Positions 1-11,319 of a stretch of DNA of 64,000 nucleotides are shown here, piece after piece. Numbering within the stretch: the first letter of the stretch is position 1; each line of letters starts with the position of its first letter. The translations under genes were made by a program, and so were the position numbers. The notes below the pieces were generated by a model that saw only the letters and a list, made by a program, of their open reading frames with translations, ran no database searches and was not told where the DNA came from. Source of the stretch: Microbotryum silenes-acaulis (lineage: Eukaryota > Basidiomycota > Microbotryomycetes > Microbotryales > Microbotryaceae); assembly GCA_003665825.1 (NCBI GenBank), contig QPFY01000002.1, positions 682,001 to 746,000 on the forward strand, in the 5' to 3' direction.

Positions 1-948
1 CTGCACGCAACTCCGACGATCGACGGACCTGATAGGATAGTACCCTGCAAACCACACCCAGAACTGACTTTGGCGAAGCCATTTGCTCGCTCGTCCTCCC
101 TGCGTCGGCGAGTTGTCGATGAGGTGGATCCAGAAGAGATAGGGCACGATGATGGGCCACAGAAGGGGGATTGAGCTGTACAGATCAGAATGAGAACGTC
201 GATACAGCAAGGAATCCAGGCGAGGTGAGAAGAATCAGCACAAGTGGGGGTTCGCGGTCACGAGCGGGGTTGGGGGCGGGGGACCGGAACCGGCGCGCCT
301 TCGGAGGAGAATTTGGGGTATAGCACTTACCACAACAGAAAGAATAAACCAAGCATGAGTGGCAGTGCGGTCGTCCATCCCAACACTGCCATGGTCTGGG
401 GGATCAGGGTACACCACCCGCGTGAATCGGTGGTGTTAGATGACGTATACTCGACCGGGGATGGCTCCCTTCTCCGCCTCGCGTGTGCTCTGCCTCGGCC
501 TGCGTGCGTGCGTGAACGCCACGGGCGAGTCCGGCGCCGCGCGAACACCCTCTGGTGTCGGTGTGCAACGCGCTCGGGAGAGGAGGCGATCCGAGTCGGA
601 GACGGAGACGGAGCAGCCAGCGGGTGCCACAGCGGGTGCCACAGCGGGCCTCAGACTGACCTGCAGTCGTCGATGGCGTGGTACAGCTAGAGGTGCAAAT
701 CTGAAGTACACGTCAAACCATGTCCGTCAACACCAAAGTCAGCACGGCGCTCTCTTGATCAATCCGAATGGACTCGGTCGCGGCTCGATGGCGGCGAAGT
801 CGATTCGGAGCCTCTTGACTGACTTGATGTTGGTCCGGAGCGACTGCGTATATTTCTCCTGCGATGCGACATCCTCCTTGTCCTTGCCCTCCTCTTTGTA
901 CAACGATGCTTGGGTCGAGGTCGGGTCCACGTCTCGCAGCGACGTCAT
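1..948 (-). CDS. DGA1: Diacylglycerol acyltransferase type 2 (DGAT2), 5' part, cut by left window edge
   Basis: DGAT2 enzymes make triacylglycerol from diacylglycerol and acyl-CoA at the ER and lipid droplet. Four exons join in phase: 948-824, 700-661, 395-331 and 175 to about 29. Joined, they read TNIKFAPLAVPRHRRLQ, then TMAVLGWTTALPLMLGLFFL, then CSIPLLWPIIVPYLFWIHL and SPTQGGRASKWLR, ending in YYPIR. This is the usual fungal DGAT2 N-terminus: a basic segment before the membrane, a hydrophobic hairpin, and the WP..PYL.W / GGR..W block. The catalytic HPHG region would lie left of base 1. The start at 948 (GCCATGA context) is preferred; an in-frame ATG at 1029 is possible. The last donor (GTCCGT, at 28) is weak, so the end of exon 4 is uncertain. 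Family assignment is firm; exon borders are inferred. Confidence 0.85.
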
Positions 949-1736
949 GGCGTGCGGCGGTGCTGCTGGCAGCTGCAACTGGAGCGACGGGCTGCTGTGA
1001 CCGGGCAATGAGTGGTGCGTCGGAAGCAAGCCTGCGCTGCCGGCATGCTCAACACCGGTCGCGCTCTGAACTTGACTTTCATAGACGTATTTCGCCGCAT
1101 GTACAGCTACTTCCCCGTGACCAATTACGGAGCAGCTTATATTAATTGTTCTTCTTCTCAGCTGCTCCTAACTCCGAATATGCCATGGTGGGTTTGAACG
1201 ACATTTTATCGTGTTGCACCGGCCGCGGTGGCTCGGCGAGCCTCATCGCCGAGGTCCGAGAGGCTGTCTTGCTTATGCAGTCGGCGACGAGCTATGCCTT
1301 CTGCATGATATCGTCTAAATCTACGCGCGAGAGCTGTTGAAATGCTTGAGCATGTCATGCACACTGTGATATGAACAATCTTTCGAATCTTACTGCCTCG
1401 TCACAGCGCGGAGCGTTAGCGAAACAATAAAAAGCCTTGTCCGGATTGGTCCGATACGATGTGTAGGTCGCCATGCTACGAACATAAATTGACCCCCATT
1501 GATGGACCGATTACATGAGCTTTCCTGTGTGTCTGCGCTATAGAGAGAGAGAGAGAATGAAGGAATTTCGAAACCGAAACTCCCAAGCTCCATACCCATC
1601 AGAAGCTCGCCGTCTGGCAGACCTCGCAGTCGGCATTTGAAATGCGAGCTAACCTCGCGAGCAAGCAAGCATGGGGTTGGTAGTTGGATCTGACTCTTTG
1701 TGCCGATGCCATCGAGCAAGGTAGAGCTTGTTGAAA
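949..1736. other. Intergenic region without recognised gene
   Basis: This stretch lies between the DGAT2 start and the LINE 3' end and presumably holds the DGAT2 promoter. Only short open frames occur, none with a recognisable domain. A short GA microsatellite lies at about 1544-1556. Confidence 0.5.
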
Positions 1737-2580
1737 GTGTCATTCGTATATGGTCATATGGGTTGTCCCGTCCTTCATCTGATTATTGTTCCTATTATGG
1801 TACTTGGGATTGAGCCTAGCGGCGTGTCATTCACTCCTTAGTCGCTCAATCTCCCTACTTTACTAGTCTCTAATTTCTCTCCTTATTAGCTTTACGCTTC
1901 ACTTTCTAGCCTTCCGCGAGTCTGTCCCTTAGTCTCTGGCCACTCTGTTCTCGTCCCTGTTCATTGGACTGAGTCGTGGTCATCATCAGGTCAGCTCTTT
2001 GGAATCTTACCTTACTCTGTTCTCGTCCCTGTTCATTGGACTGAGTCGTGGTCATCATCAGTTACCACTCGAGAACATTTCTGCGACAGAAAGCGATTGC
2101 AAGAACGACTCGAACGACGATGGAGTCCGAGAGTCGCGACGCCCGCCGCGCACCAGAAGACGGCCAAGCATGATGTGAGGAGACTCAACTTCGCCAGGCT
2201 GGACGTCATCTGCCTGACCAAGCGCAACGCTCAGCAGCTGCAAGATCAGGCGCCAATACTCACGTGAATGCTCACAAATAAAGTAGAAGTGCATGAAAGT
2301 GTCTCGCTCACCGCAATGTGGACACCCATCGGAAGCAGTGTGCCCGTGGTGAGGTTGAAGAACGCATGTTAGTGTCACCCCATAGATCAGCTTCCGTTGA
2401 ACGTCCTTTTTGACCGCGTTTTCGATGAGCCAGAGCCAGAACTGTTGCTTCTGCGCCTTTGTGATATTTTTTTGGTCCTTATAGCCTTATGCCTTCGTCC
2501 AACGAAGGGTAGCGGATCTCATTGGTGAAGCGCCGGAGGGCTTTGATCGTATAGGGACGGGTCAAGGAACGAGTAGGTGC
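1737..2580 (-). mobile_element. Degenerate LINE (non-LTR retrotransposon) 3' end
   Basis: On the minus strand, 2378-2058 encodes the C-terminus of a reverse-transcriptase polyprotein. It has a zinc-binding Cys/His cluster (CPHCGERDTFMHFYFICEH) like the zf-RVT tail of LINE ORF2 proteins and ends in VAEMFSSGN-stop. The frame continues upstream as KAQKQQFWLWLIENAV. Beyond about 2485 it is broken by a stop and a frame change, with related sequence (RPYTIKALRRFTNEIRYPSL) to about 2575, so this copy is dead. Bases 1737-2057 are the 3' untranslated part. It is nearly identical to 63456-63941 at the other end of the window and includes a 48-bp segment present twice (1942-1989 and 2014-2061). Family naming rests on the zinc cluster and layout only. 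Confidence 0.75.
1942..2061. repeat. 48-bp direct duplication in LINE 3' UTR (left copy)
   Basis: The segment ACTCTGTTCTCGTCCCTG...CATCATCAG occurs at 1942-1989 and again at 2014-2061 with a 24-bp spacer. The same arrangement is present in the right-hand LINE copy (63826-63873 and 63898-63945), so it is a feature of the family. Confidence 0.85.
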
Positions 2581-2674
2581 AGGGTTGCGGGGAGTAGTGG
2601 TCGCCAATGGTGGTCCGGACGGTGGTGGGCTGAGGCAATACAGGCGCTATTGAAGAGCAAGCACTCACATCTGC

Positions 2675-3717
2675 TCAAAGCTTTCCCAGAGCGTGTCGGG
2701 CTGCAGTCCTTGATGCACGGGTCTCCCTGTCGGCGGGGGCCTCCGCTAAATCGATAATTGCCCCGAATTTTCCGAGCCGCTTGCGCACTTCGTCTGACAA
2801 GCCTTGTGGATGTAGCGAAGGCAAGGTAGTTGGGACCACCAGCACCTCGGTTGACCGAAGGAGCTCTGGTAACACATGCGCCAGCACCAGTCAGCAAAAT
2901 ACATGACCTTCGTCCGCCGCGCGTGGGGGTCGAGACTTCTTGCTCTAGGTTGCGGTCGCCCATCTATCGCAGGTGCCCCTGTCTGAAGTCGCTCGAGGGT
3001 TGGATGTGGCCACGCGACAAGTCCGACAACCTACCGTTGGATCTTGGCCTGAAAATCAGACAGATGGAACGAACATGCGCTGGATGGCGACAGTAGCAAC
3101 AGTGGCCCACCTGAAGATCATGGTTGAGCGACTACCGCTCCCTCCCTGTAGGTGAGACGGACCGGTAAACAGGTGTTGAGTTCGACATCTTTCATCGCAT
3201 TTTACGAAAGTTGAAAGTAGCACCAGTAACCGCCTTTAAGGAGGAGCTTGAACGATCCCCCAGGCCGTACCTCGAGGTTGCGCTGAAAGTGTGGCATCTC
3301 CGGGATGGTGATCTTCGTTCCCAAGGTCGTGATGTAGGTCTGGGCGCTTTTGAGAAGAGCAACGCGAAGGCCGGTCAGCCAGTAGTCCCGATCTTCTTTG
3401 TCGGAGTGGCAATGGAGCGTAATCTCGACTACCCTGTCGATAGGAGAACGAGGAAGCCTCATGGTTGTTGGCAAGCCCCTGTACTGAAAAGCGTGAAGTT
3501 GAGTGGCGCGGGCGAAGGCTTCGGCGCTACAGAAGTTGATGTCGTTCGTGTGCACTGCAGGGGTTGCGGCTTTTCGACGGGTGGGCAGGGATGCCGCGCA
3601 GCGAGATGCCGCAGATATCAGAGAGGGGATGATCAAACTCGGGTATGGAGAAGAGGCACACGGAATCGGGCTTCTCCGTGTCTTACTAGTGCTCGAGCAT
3701 GAGCGCCTTCTCAACAT
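2675..3717 (-). CDS. Possible hypothetical gene (low confidence)
   Basis: I do not recognise this. Two minus-strand stretches have protein-like composition. 3717-3202 includes AVHTNDINFCSAEAFARATQ and DRDYWLTGLRVALLKSAQTY. 2887-2675 includes VVPTTLPSLHPQGLSDEVRK and ends HALGKL-stop. Plausible acceptors and donors lie between them (for example an acceptor just before CTCCTTCGG near 2863), but no unique splice model could be built. The stretches could be exons of one hypothetical gene, a gene relic, or chance open frames. Confidence 0.25.
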
Positions 3718-3746
3718 CGACTCGGACGCGTGGGAGCGATTTGTGA

Positions 3747-4007
3747 GTCGCCAATTGAGGGTGATACGGATAGTGTGGGATTGAGATACATCGCGGTAAT
3801 CGGCTTAGGATCCTTTCGGCTTTCAACGCCCTTCAAGGAGCTCAATATTGTACCCGGCCCCAACGCGGGGCGCAGGCTCCATGTCTACCACCACCACCCT
3901 CTGTACCCACCTACTCCGAAGAGGCGTTGAAAGCTGAAAGGATCCTAAGCCGATTACCGCGATGTATCTCAAACCCACGCTATCCATATCACCCTCAGTT
4001 TGGCGAC
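3747..4007. repeat. Foldback element: about 85-bp inverted repeat around a 92-bp spacer
   Basis: Left arm 3747-3830 is the reverse complement of right arm 3923-4007 with only scattered mismatches; both contain GATCCTAAGCCGATTACC (or its complement) near the inner end. The transcript would form a long hairpin. No transposase is encoded, and no target-site duplication was identified. It may be a MITE-like or foldback element, or an inverted duplication. Confidence 0.8.
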
Positions 4008-4008
4008 C

Positions 4009-4995
4009 AACAGGCACTCTTCGCGGGTCCGGGTCCGTACTAGTACGAGGCCTCGCCAAGAGCCGGTCTTGTTCTCTAGGCGCGCCGCCCACCCCACCAC
4101 TACCCCACCCCGCGCCGCCGCGCCCTGCCGCGCCTGCAGGCTGGCGAGGCCCGGCGCGCCGCCCACCGCTTCCGCGTCCTGATTTCAGATCACGCTCACT
4201 CCTTCGCCTTGCGCCAACGCACTGCTAAGGCCGGAAACCGCAATGAAGCAAGCCTGGGGCCGCCGTAAGTGCTCGTTCGTGGTGCCCCCTGTACTCGCTC
4301 TCCGCCCTTGCCCCGCGCTCGATTGTCCTTTAGCTGCTTGTTTGGGCCCGCCCCCCTCCCCCTCGACCTGCAGTTCGAATCATCATCCCCACTCCCCCGC
4401 GCGCCTTGCCGTTTCCGGATGCTGACCCACGCTTGTTCCCGCGGTGACCCTTGACGTGGCCATACCCCGGACGAACAGTCTTGATCGCTGGCGGGTAAGT
4501 CGGATCTGTCTCCTCACTACCCCCCTCTCTGCCGCGCTAGGGCCGAACACGCCCTTGTCGGCGACTGTGCCTCAACAGTCCCCATTCATCATTCGATCCT
4601 CTTGTGTGGCCTTGCATTCCGAGCGCGCCGACGCTGACTTTGCGTCGGATCCGTCAACGTTGTCACACACAACTCCTGCACTCTGTCGCTCCAATGCCAC
4701 CCCTATCATTTTCTCCTCATTCGCCCTTTTCCCCCGCTTCTTCCCTCTATCTTCGCCGCACATCGTCATGTTGTTTCGTACCATGCCGGTTTTCTGCTAC
4801 TTTCGTTGTCACAGGACGGATTTCGCCATCTTGGGTCGTAAAGACAGGACCGGCAACAAGCCAAGCAGCGCGCATCCCGAAAGGTAGGGGACCCCCTTTC
4901 CGGAAAAAGCCGGCTCGGCACCACGAGTTTCTTCCGCGTTCGCTCATTTCCGACTCGTATACCCCTATAGACCGGATCTCCCCGCAGCCCAGATT
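4009..4995. other. Intergenic, pyrimidine-rich region upstream of the RCC1-PHD gene
   Basis: Long C/T-rich runs (about 4060-4760) are typical of fungal promoters and 5' leaders. Overlapping open frames on both strands here, the longest running into 5596 on the plus strand, have low-complexity composition and no domain. Confidence 0.5.
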
Positions 4996-7412
4996 ATGCG
5001 ATGGGTCGCCAATGGTAAGGCAACACAAGCATCCTTGCCACATCCACTCAGCGATGAGGGTGTCCATTTGCAACCGGTGGTTGGCTCGATTCAGCCCCTC
5101 GGTGCCTCCTTTCGGCAACTTCTGGCTGACCGAACGTACGGGGTTTCTCGTTTCGAAAACAGTCAAATTCAAGAGTGTCCACATGTCCCACTCGAGCTGC
5201 CATGCTGTCGCTATTTCGAGTGAGTCATGCTGTGTGAGTGCCTTCCCGTGCAAGCAGAGGCTGATTTTCATCGTTCTCGCTCGAACGCAGGCTCAAACGA
5301 GGTACGACCTCTCTATGCGCCGCCAACGAATAGATGCACAATACTCACCCGATTATTTTTTTGTGGATCTAGGCCTACCTCTTTGGACGCAACGAACACT
5401 ACCAGCTCTCGTACCCTCTGCCTGCAGAGTTGACGACCCCGTTCCTCTCAACCGACGGCACCCCGTCGCCGACCCCTCCCGCCTCGTTCCCATTTCCCCT
5501 CAAGTCCCTGCCAGAGCAGAACGTTCCGGCGAATTTGAGATCACAGGGCATTGTATCGGCGGCGACGGGTCGTGGGCACACCATCCTGATCACTGAGCAT
5601 GGTGAAGCATGGTCCGCTGGATGGAACCACTTTGGTCAAGTCCGTCAATTCTGACGCGTTTCATTCAACTAGGGCGTCGCTGACTCTATCCTCTCACATG
5701 ATCTTTCTATCACCTTCCCAGTGCGGACACGATAACGAGGCACACGAGCATGTCACCGGGTTCACACGCGTTCTCGGCGATCTACGAAGGGAGAAAGTTG
5801 TGGCCGCCAGTTGCGGAACGACCTTCTCCCTCTTCCTGTGCAAGTCGGGACGCGTCTACGCCGTAGGCACGGGCGAGAAGGGTGTCTTGGGCAACGGGAG
5901 GACGGGGGAGCACATTGCCGCATCAAAGGTGCTCTTCACCGAACAGTCCGAGCCGCTGCTCGTGCAGGGCGTATTGCGAGGCAAGCAGATTGTGCAGATT
6001 GCGTGCGGGCAACAGCATGCGATCGCGCTCGATGAGGAGGGTGTTGCCTACGCCTGGGGTTTCGGAGGTGGGTCAGGTTTTAGCGGTATACGTTATGATG
6101 CGTGATATTGATGCTGACCACAAGCTGTGGTTCACCAGGTCTCGGTCGACTTGGAACCGGGAAGCAAGAGGATGCTCTTTCACCGGTCGCCATCCCAGCC
6201 TTTCAATACCCGACCGAGACAAGTCGAATTGTCAAGATCGCGTGTGGTGCGACTAACTCGATGTTCATTGATGGTCAAGGGATGGTACTGCTGTGTGGTA
6301 AGTTGCGATCATGGGCGGATGTGGATTGTGACCAGTTCCTGATCGTCACCTTTTCTTCGGTCAGGTCGATGGAAAACGTCAGGGGATGGAAGTGCGGGTC
6401 AGGTGAGTGAAGCTGACTTGAATCGTAGATGCAACATCCTTTCTAAGCTTTGTTGGGTCGGGTCTCGTTCGTTAGCCCTGGATGACGCCCAAGTCCGTGT
6501 TGGACCTCCAAGGCATAAAGTGGGATCAGATCGCCGCGGGCGGTGTCACCTTGTTCGCCAATGCCAGCAACGACCAGGATGGCGAAGTGACGGTCAGTTG
6601 GGGGCAGAACGCACAAAACGGTGAATTGGCTCTAGGTGTCGACGCTCCTCGATCGGCAACGAAACCTTCTCGAATTGAACCGCTTGATGGAGTCGAGATC
6701 CTCGATATTGCCGCGGGTCAAGCCACAACCCTGTTCATCGCGCGTCCACCCGCCATCAAGGCTGCAGAGGTGGACCAGAAAGCGGATGAGGTCGACACGC
6801 CGGATGCGACCGAAAAAGAGGATAAGGTCGAGAATGATTCAACGTCACAGGCGTCGAAAGCGCTCCGCCCCGTCGTGGACCTGTCCGGCTTTGGGTTCTC
6901 ATTCGGTCCTCCCGTTCCCGTCGCGGTGGTGACGCCTATCGCTTTGGTTCGAGCGACCAAGGATACGGGGGCAAGTCGAACGGCGCAGGAGAAGTGGGAT
7001 CAGATTGGTCGGTTCCCTGTCGTGTACGATGCGACGGACAGTTGTCTGGTCTGTGGAAAGTTCGAGGGGCCGGAGGAAAGCTTGGAGTGCGAGATGGTAC
7101 GTCTCGATGTCGATGGGGTGAGACAGGATCAAGCGCTGAGTTCGACATTGATCTCCTCGCAGTGCGAGAATGCCTTCCATGGCGCGTGTTTGAGCCCATC
7201 AATCAAGGGTATTCCCGAGGGCGAGTGGTTCTGCCCCAAGTGTGCGCCGCCAGGTGAAAGAGGAGCAGGTGGGGGTGGTAAGAAGCGAAAGGCCGAGGAC
7301 GACGATGGTGAGTGTTCGCCACCTTGACCATGGAGTGCGAGGAAGGAATTGGATCACTGACTCTGTTCTACCTGCAGTGAGCCTACCGACGAAGAAAGTT
7401 TCGGGTGCATAG
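4996..7412 (+). CDS. RCC1-repeat protein with C-terminal PHD finger
   Basis: Nine exons: 4996-5014, 5291-5301, 5373-5639, 5722-6067, 6139-6297, 6365-6402, 6476-7096, 7163-7307 and 7378-7412 (546 aa, all phases consistent). Residues from about 10 to 370 carry RCC1-type blades: YLFGRNEHYQLS, ATGRGHTILITEHGEAWSAG, AASCGTTFSLFLCKSGRVYA, IACGQQHAIALDEEGVAYAW and GLGRLGTGKQ. An acidic linker follows. A PHD finger lies at about 470-514 (CLVCG..ECEM, then CENAFHGACL..WFCPKC), followed by a basic tail with KKRK. PHD fingers usually read histone tails and RCC1 propellers bind chromatin or small GTPases, so a nuclear chromatin role is inferred. The first two exons (19 and 11 nt) are inferred from phase and from the GSNEAYLFG reading; the start is the weakest part. 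Confidence 0.75.
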
Positions 7413-7855
7413 TTGGGTGCGACGGATGACGATCGGTGTAGGCTCTCCTCTCCAAGAACACCGTGTAACCGACGGGGGCTTGCGGGGCCGTGTAGTACTA
7501 CTAGCAGGTCGCCAAGGTACTTGCCTGTCAGAAAGAGTGCATCTGGCCCTATATGAAATACCAACGTGACTTGCACAGGTGCCGCGTAAAGACGGAAGAC
7601 TAATGGTCGTTCTAAAAATTGGGCACTGCTCGAAAAGCCGATTAGAAACGGAGACGGGCGTTTTGAGCTCGGCTGCCCTTCGCAAGTGCTCTTGACTCTC
7701 GCCTCTCGACTGCCGACTCGTCTCGCTCACTCGGACCGCCTCGCCCATCCCTACTCGCTCACACCACCTGCGTCTCGACTCGATCAGCTGTGGGACTCAC
7801 TATCGGTCCAAATCTACTACTCACCCACGTGTGAAACGGCCTGTCGGAGCTTACG

Positions 7856-9278
7856 ATGGACTCGCTCGGCGGCTTGAGCGACACCCTGCCTCGAGGCTCG
7901 GCAATGGAAGCGACCGAAAAGGAGCTACAGACCGCGTTTCGTCAATCGGCTCTTGCGTTGACGGGCTTGTTCAAGGTTGGCAAGAAGGCGACTCGACGAG
8001 GTGAGCTTGGGCACTGTGTGTTTTGTTTGTGGTCGGCGTGTATGACTGGTGTCGATGCCGGTGCGACTCGCTTGGACCCCCTCCGGCCTTTGCTTGACGA
8101 CCCACCGCCCAACGACGATCACGATGCCACGACAATACGGGAACTGACCGTCGTCTGCTCTCACCGAATCGCAGCCTACAGTGCAGGAAAGAAGGAGGCA
8201 CTACAGGACGTGCTCGAGTTCCTGCAGGCCAGTCTCGACCACCCGCTCGTTCACGGCGAGTCATCTTCCCTGTCCGGGCCACCCGGTCAGCTCAATGTCG
8301 CACGTTTGATCGACTACATCTGCGTCAGTTCGCCACTTTAAGACCGTGTCGAATCGTTCACAGATAGCTCACACGATCGATGCTCGTCTACAGGCTAGGC
8401 AAGAGACGCTGCAGGCTGAGGAGGAGGGCGATCAGGACGAGGAGGAGGCGTCGTCCGCACCCGCACCCCAACACCCGACGAACCAGTCCACCTCGAACCA
8501 ACACTCACGACCTTCGGCTGGAGGGGGCTCACGATCCGCGTCGTCCCTGTTCGCGTCGCGCTCGTCCGCCGCAGCCTCTACAGCCGCGTCGACGTCGGCG
8601 TCCACACCGGCACCGCTCCGGCCCCAGTCGGCCCCACCTTCGCGATCGACCATCGCCACCAGCCCCATTGCCTCGACCTCAGCCCCTTCCTCCCCACCCC
8701 TTTCCACCTCGACGACCCCACAATTCCGCAATCATCCCGCCCTCTTCGCTGCCCAGCGACCGAGTCTCTTCTCCCAGTCGAGTGCCACCGCCAGCACACC
8801 CTCCTCTCCCTTGGCCAGCGGATCAATGACACCGACATCCACTTCCGGCTCGGGATCGGGCACGGGCACACGGCGACGTTCCAACATCTGTTTTGGCGCG
8901 AACCCGAACTCGGCGAGGAAGAACGCGAGCGGGAGATCGTCGTCGTCGACATCGGGGTCGCGTGACCGCAACCTCGATGCCTCGGCCGGTTCCCCTTCGG
9001 CGTCAAGTTCGTCGGCCGTCGTTGATGCCGCGTTGGGTTCTTCGGTTGGTGCGATGAAACGAAGGTTCCACACCGTCTCGGTTGCCGATCTCGTTGACTT
9101 GGAACGGCAGCAGGAGAGTGGCACGGCTGCAGTCGTCCTAGCAAAGCCAGCGGCGAGTGCAGAGGGAGGTGAACTCGATGCTCATCCAGGGGATGGCTCG
9201 GAGGACATTGACATGGAGATGGACGGGTGGGACGGTGTGGGGGAACGGCCTCCGAAGCGAGTACTAAGAAGCAGATGA
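7856..9278 (+). CDS. HAPSTR1/TAPR1-like (DUF4588-type) protein with disordered Ser-rich tail
   Basis: Exons 7856-8000, 8175-8323 and 8394-9278 (392 aa). The first 100 residues, joined, give a helical block: LQTAFRQSALALTGLFKVGK, then RAYSAGKKEALQDVLEFLQ, then NVARLIDYIC. This pattern resembles the conserved part of the HAPSTR1 (C16orf72) stress-response family: an F(Q/R)..A.A.T.L(Y/F)K helix, then a DVL.(W/F) helix, then a short helix ending in I/L..(Y/F). The rest is Ser/Ala/Pro-rich and probably disordered, ending in RVLRSR. An alternative acceptor at 8363 would add ten in-frame residues (IAHTIDARLQ). The family link is by memory of the pattern and needs a profile search; the gene itself is well supported. 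Confidence 0.6.
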
Positions 9279-9685
9279 TGGCTTGTCTCCATCTGTAGGA
9301 AGAGTTGCCGCCTGTCGTACCAGTGCTTCGCCCCCCGCCCCCCCCCCACCCCCTTGGTTGGGCTGCTTCAACTCCGTTGACCCCCCTCGAGGACTGTCTG
9401 TCTCGTTTTGCAACCGCATACGCACAACCCGCATTCAGTAGTCTGAACTCTGCCATGCCCCATTGCAATGCGCTGGGTCTCGATACGCAAATTTTGCCGT
9501 TATTATTGTTCTCTCATGTCGAAGGGAATCTACTCTCGTGCTCAGGGTGGGTCGAGGAACGATCGGCGCAAAGAAACGAAATGAGTATCGAGTGCAACAC
9601 AAGGTATGTAAACCATGACAATCATACAGTGGGTCACACAAGAGCCACATATGGGGATAGTACAAAGAAAAGAAAGGGCGATTCA
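9279..9685. other. Intergenic region between convergent genes
   Basis: This is shared 3' flank of the HAPSTR1-like gene (+) and the NTF2-like gene (-). It includes a C-rich homopolymeric tract at about 9335-9352. No coding evidence. Confidence 0.55.
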
Positions 9686-11319
9686 TCAGTCCGAGTCGAT
9701 CGTCGTCGGTCGCTGCGGGCTGACCGGTTCCCATCGTCTCGTCGACGGCAATGACTTTGAGCCCATCGGCTCGTACTCATCACCGCCATCGCTATCGTCG
9801 CCATGATGGCGTGGGTGGTGTAGTCCAAGACCGTGCGCCGTCGCCGTCGCGATCCGCTTCGAGTAATGGTGCAGAGCAGGAAGGTTGGTTGTGGGTGCCC
9901 CCGAGGAGATGCTCGATTTGCGCGTCGGCACGGGCGAACCCGGTGCGTAAAAGGACGAGAAATCACCAGCGCCCTCGTTATCGAGCGGGCATGATTCGGG
10001 CGTGATCATGCCCGCCCGCCCCGTTGATGCCTCATCGTCGAGGCTCCGTCGCCCGTGGCGTCCAGAGGAAGATGAGGTCGATGCTTGGGGGGCGCGAGAT
10101 AATCCGGCTAAGGTTCGAGCGGCGACGCCGGCAAGGGCTCCAAGCCCTCGCCTCTGAAGTTCGTAGACATGACCAACGATGGGGAATATGCCTTCAACCA
10201 TCTCCTTAATTCCCCACGTGTCCTCGTGGCGGATGATTTTGCCGTGCTCGTTAAAAAGTAAGCGCGTATGCAGGCGCAGATGCAAAGTCGTCAAGGTCAC
10301 GGCGAGGTTGCGTGGCGAGAGCGAACTCAAGATTTGGCCGATCGGGGATACGTTACCGTCTCCTGCCGATCTTGTCTTGCTAAAAATACCTCCGGCCGAA
10401 TCGGGCGTCGACTGGGGATGGGGCGTCGTCGGGAGGGAGAAGAACGAGTGGGAGCGCTGGAGAGTCGCCGAGGAAGGCGAGTGGACGAGGTGGGTATGGT
10501 TAGGATCGAGGAAAGGCAGGAATTGCACGTGGAGAACATGCTCCATCACGACGAGACGATTCCCATCTGCGATAGAACATAAGCGGTAGGCCCCCGTGCG
10601 TCAGCTCAAGAGCGTCACCACGCAATTGCCGAGCTCGGTCTCGTTTGCTGCAAACGCTTACCATATCCATGCGACTCTGCAATGTCGCCCATTTCAGAGA
10701 CCATCGACCCAGGAACGACGTGGAGTAGACCTGCGTCGAGTAGGACGGTTCAACGGTTGATTATGGTAGTGCAGGTGCACGATGCAACGCAGTACGTACT
10801 GAACATTTCGGCAATGGCCGAATGCCCGGTCGCGAGCGTGAGCGGGTTCTCAAAAACTGGTAAAGTTACGCCGTCGTCGCCGTCAGTACCGAGGCCTCGC
10901 CTATGCTCCATCAATCACCATAAGCACTCACCCGCATTAGCGTCGTAGCACTCCATTATAAAGGCAGTGATGTCGTCGCGAGACCTGTCCTTGCCCCCGT
11001 AGAGGGTCGACTGCACCTCGACGACGGTGGAGCGATAGTAGGACGGACTATGCGGTCGACTGGCCTGGTCGTACTGCGAGTGGAACGACGACACCGGTGG
11101 CATCGTCGCAAAAGGGAGTGGGCGATCTCGTCGGTTGCGAGGAGAAGGCTGCGAGGAGGACGGCTGGGAGGTGTAGCCGAACGGCATGCTGGGTGGTGGT
11201 ACGAGAGGGTGGAGGAGGGCGCCGGGCCAGGGAGGAGGCGTGAGAGGGGCGTGACGTCGGCGCGGTGTTTGCGAATCCGGGGCCGGGCAAGTCAGTCGAA
11301 TGGGAGTCCGCGGGCACAA
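9686..11319 (-). CDS. NTF2/SnoaL-like (SigF-like) domain protein
   Basis: Exons 11319-10932, 10856-10800, 10730-10662 and 10566-9686 (464 aa, phases consistent). After a Pro/Ser-rich N-terminus the protein reads DDITAFIMECYDANA, then VFENPLTLATGHSAIAEMF, then LHVVPGSMVSEMGDIAESHG, then NRLVVMEHVLHVQFLPF, and later LHLRLHTRLLFNEHGKIIRH. This matches fungal NTF2-like proteins annotated as SigF-like: a helix, the FENP loop and a curved sheet. The fold is cone-shaped and binds varied ligands; no catalytic role can be read from the sequence. A disordered tail of about 150 residues follows. The start is uncertain: in-frame ATGs also occur at 11187 and 11106. Confidence 0.65.

Noticed and set aside
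1737..2061. Long terminal repeat of an LTR retrotransposon
   Set aside because: The repeated sequence lies directly after the LINE coding end in both copies, as a shared 3' UTR; no integrase, tRNA primer site or paired LTR was seen.
4604..5596. 330-aa plus-strand open frame
   Set aside because: Low-complexity composition, no domain, and it overlaps the introns and 5' exons of the RCC1-PHD gene in another frame.
8346..8393. Separate gene start at 8346
   Set aside because: Splicing 8323 to 8394 (or 8364) keeps the frame of the HAPSTR1-like protein, so a new start is not needed.
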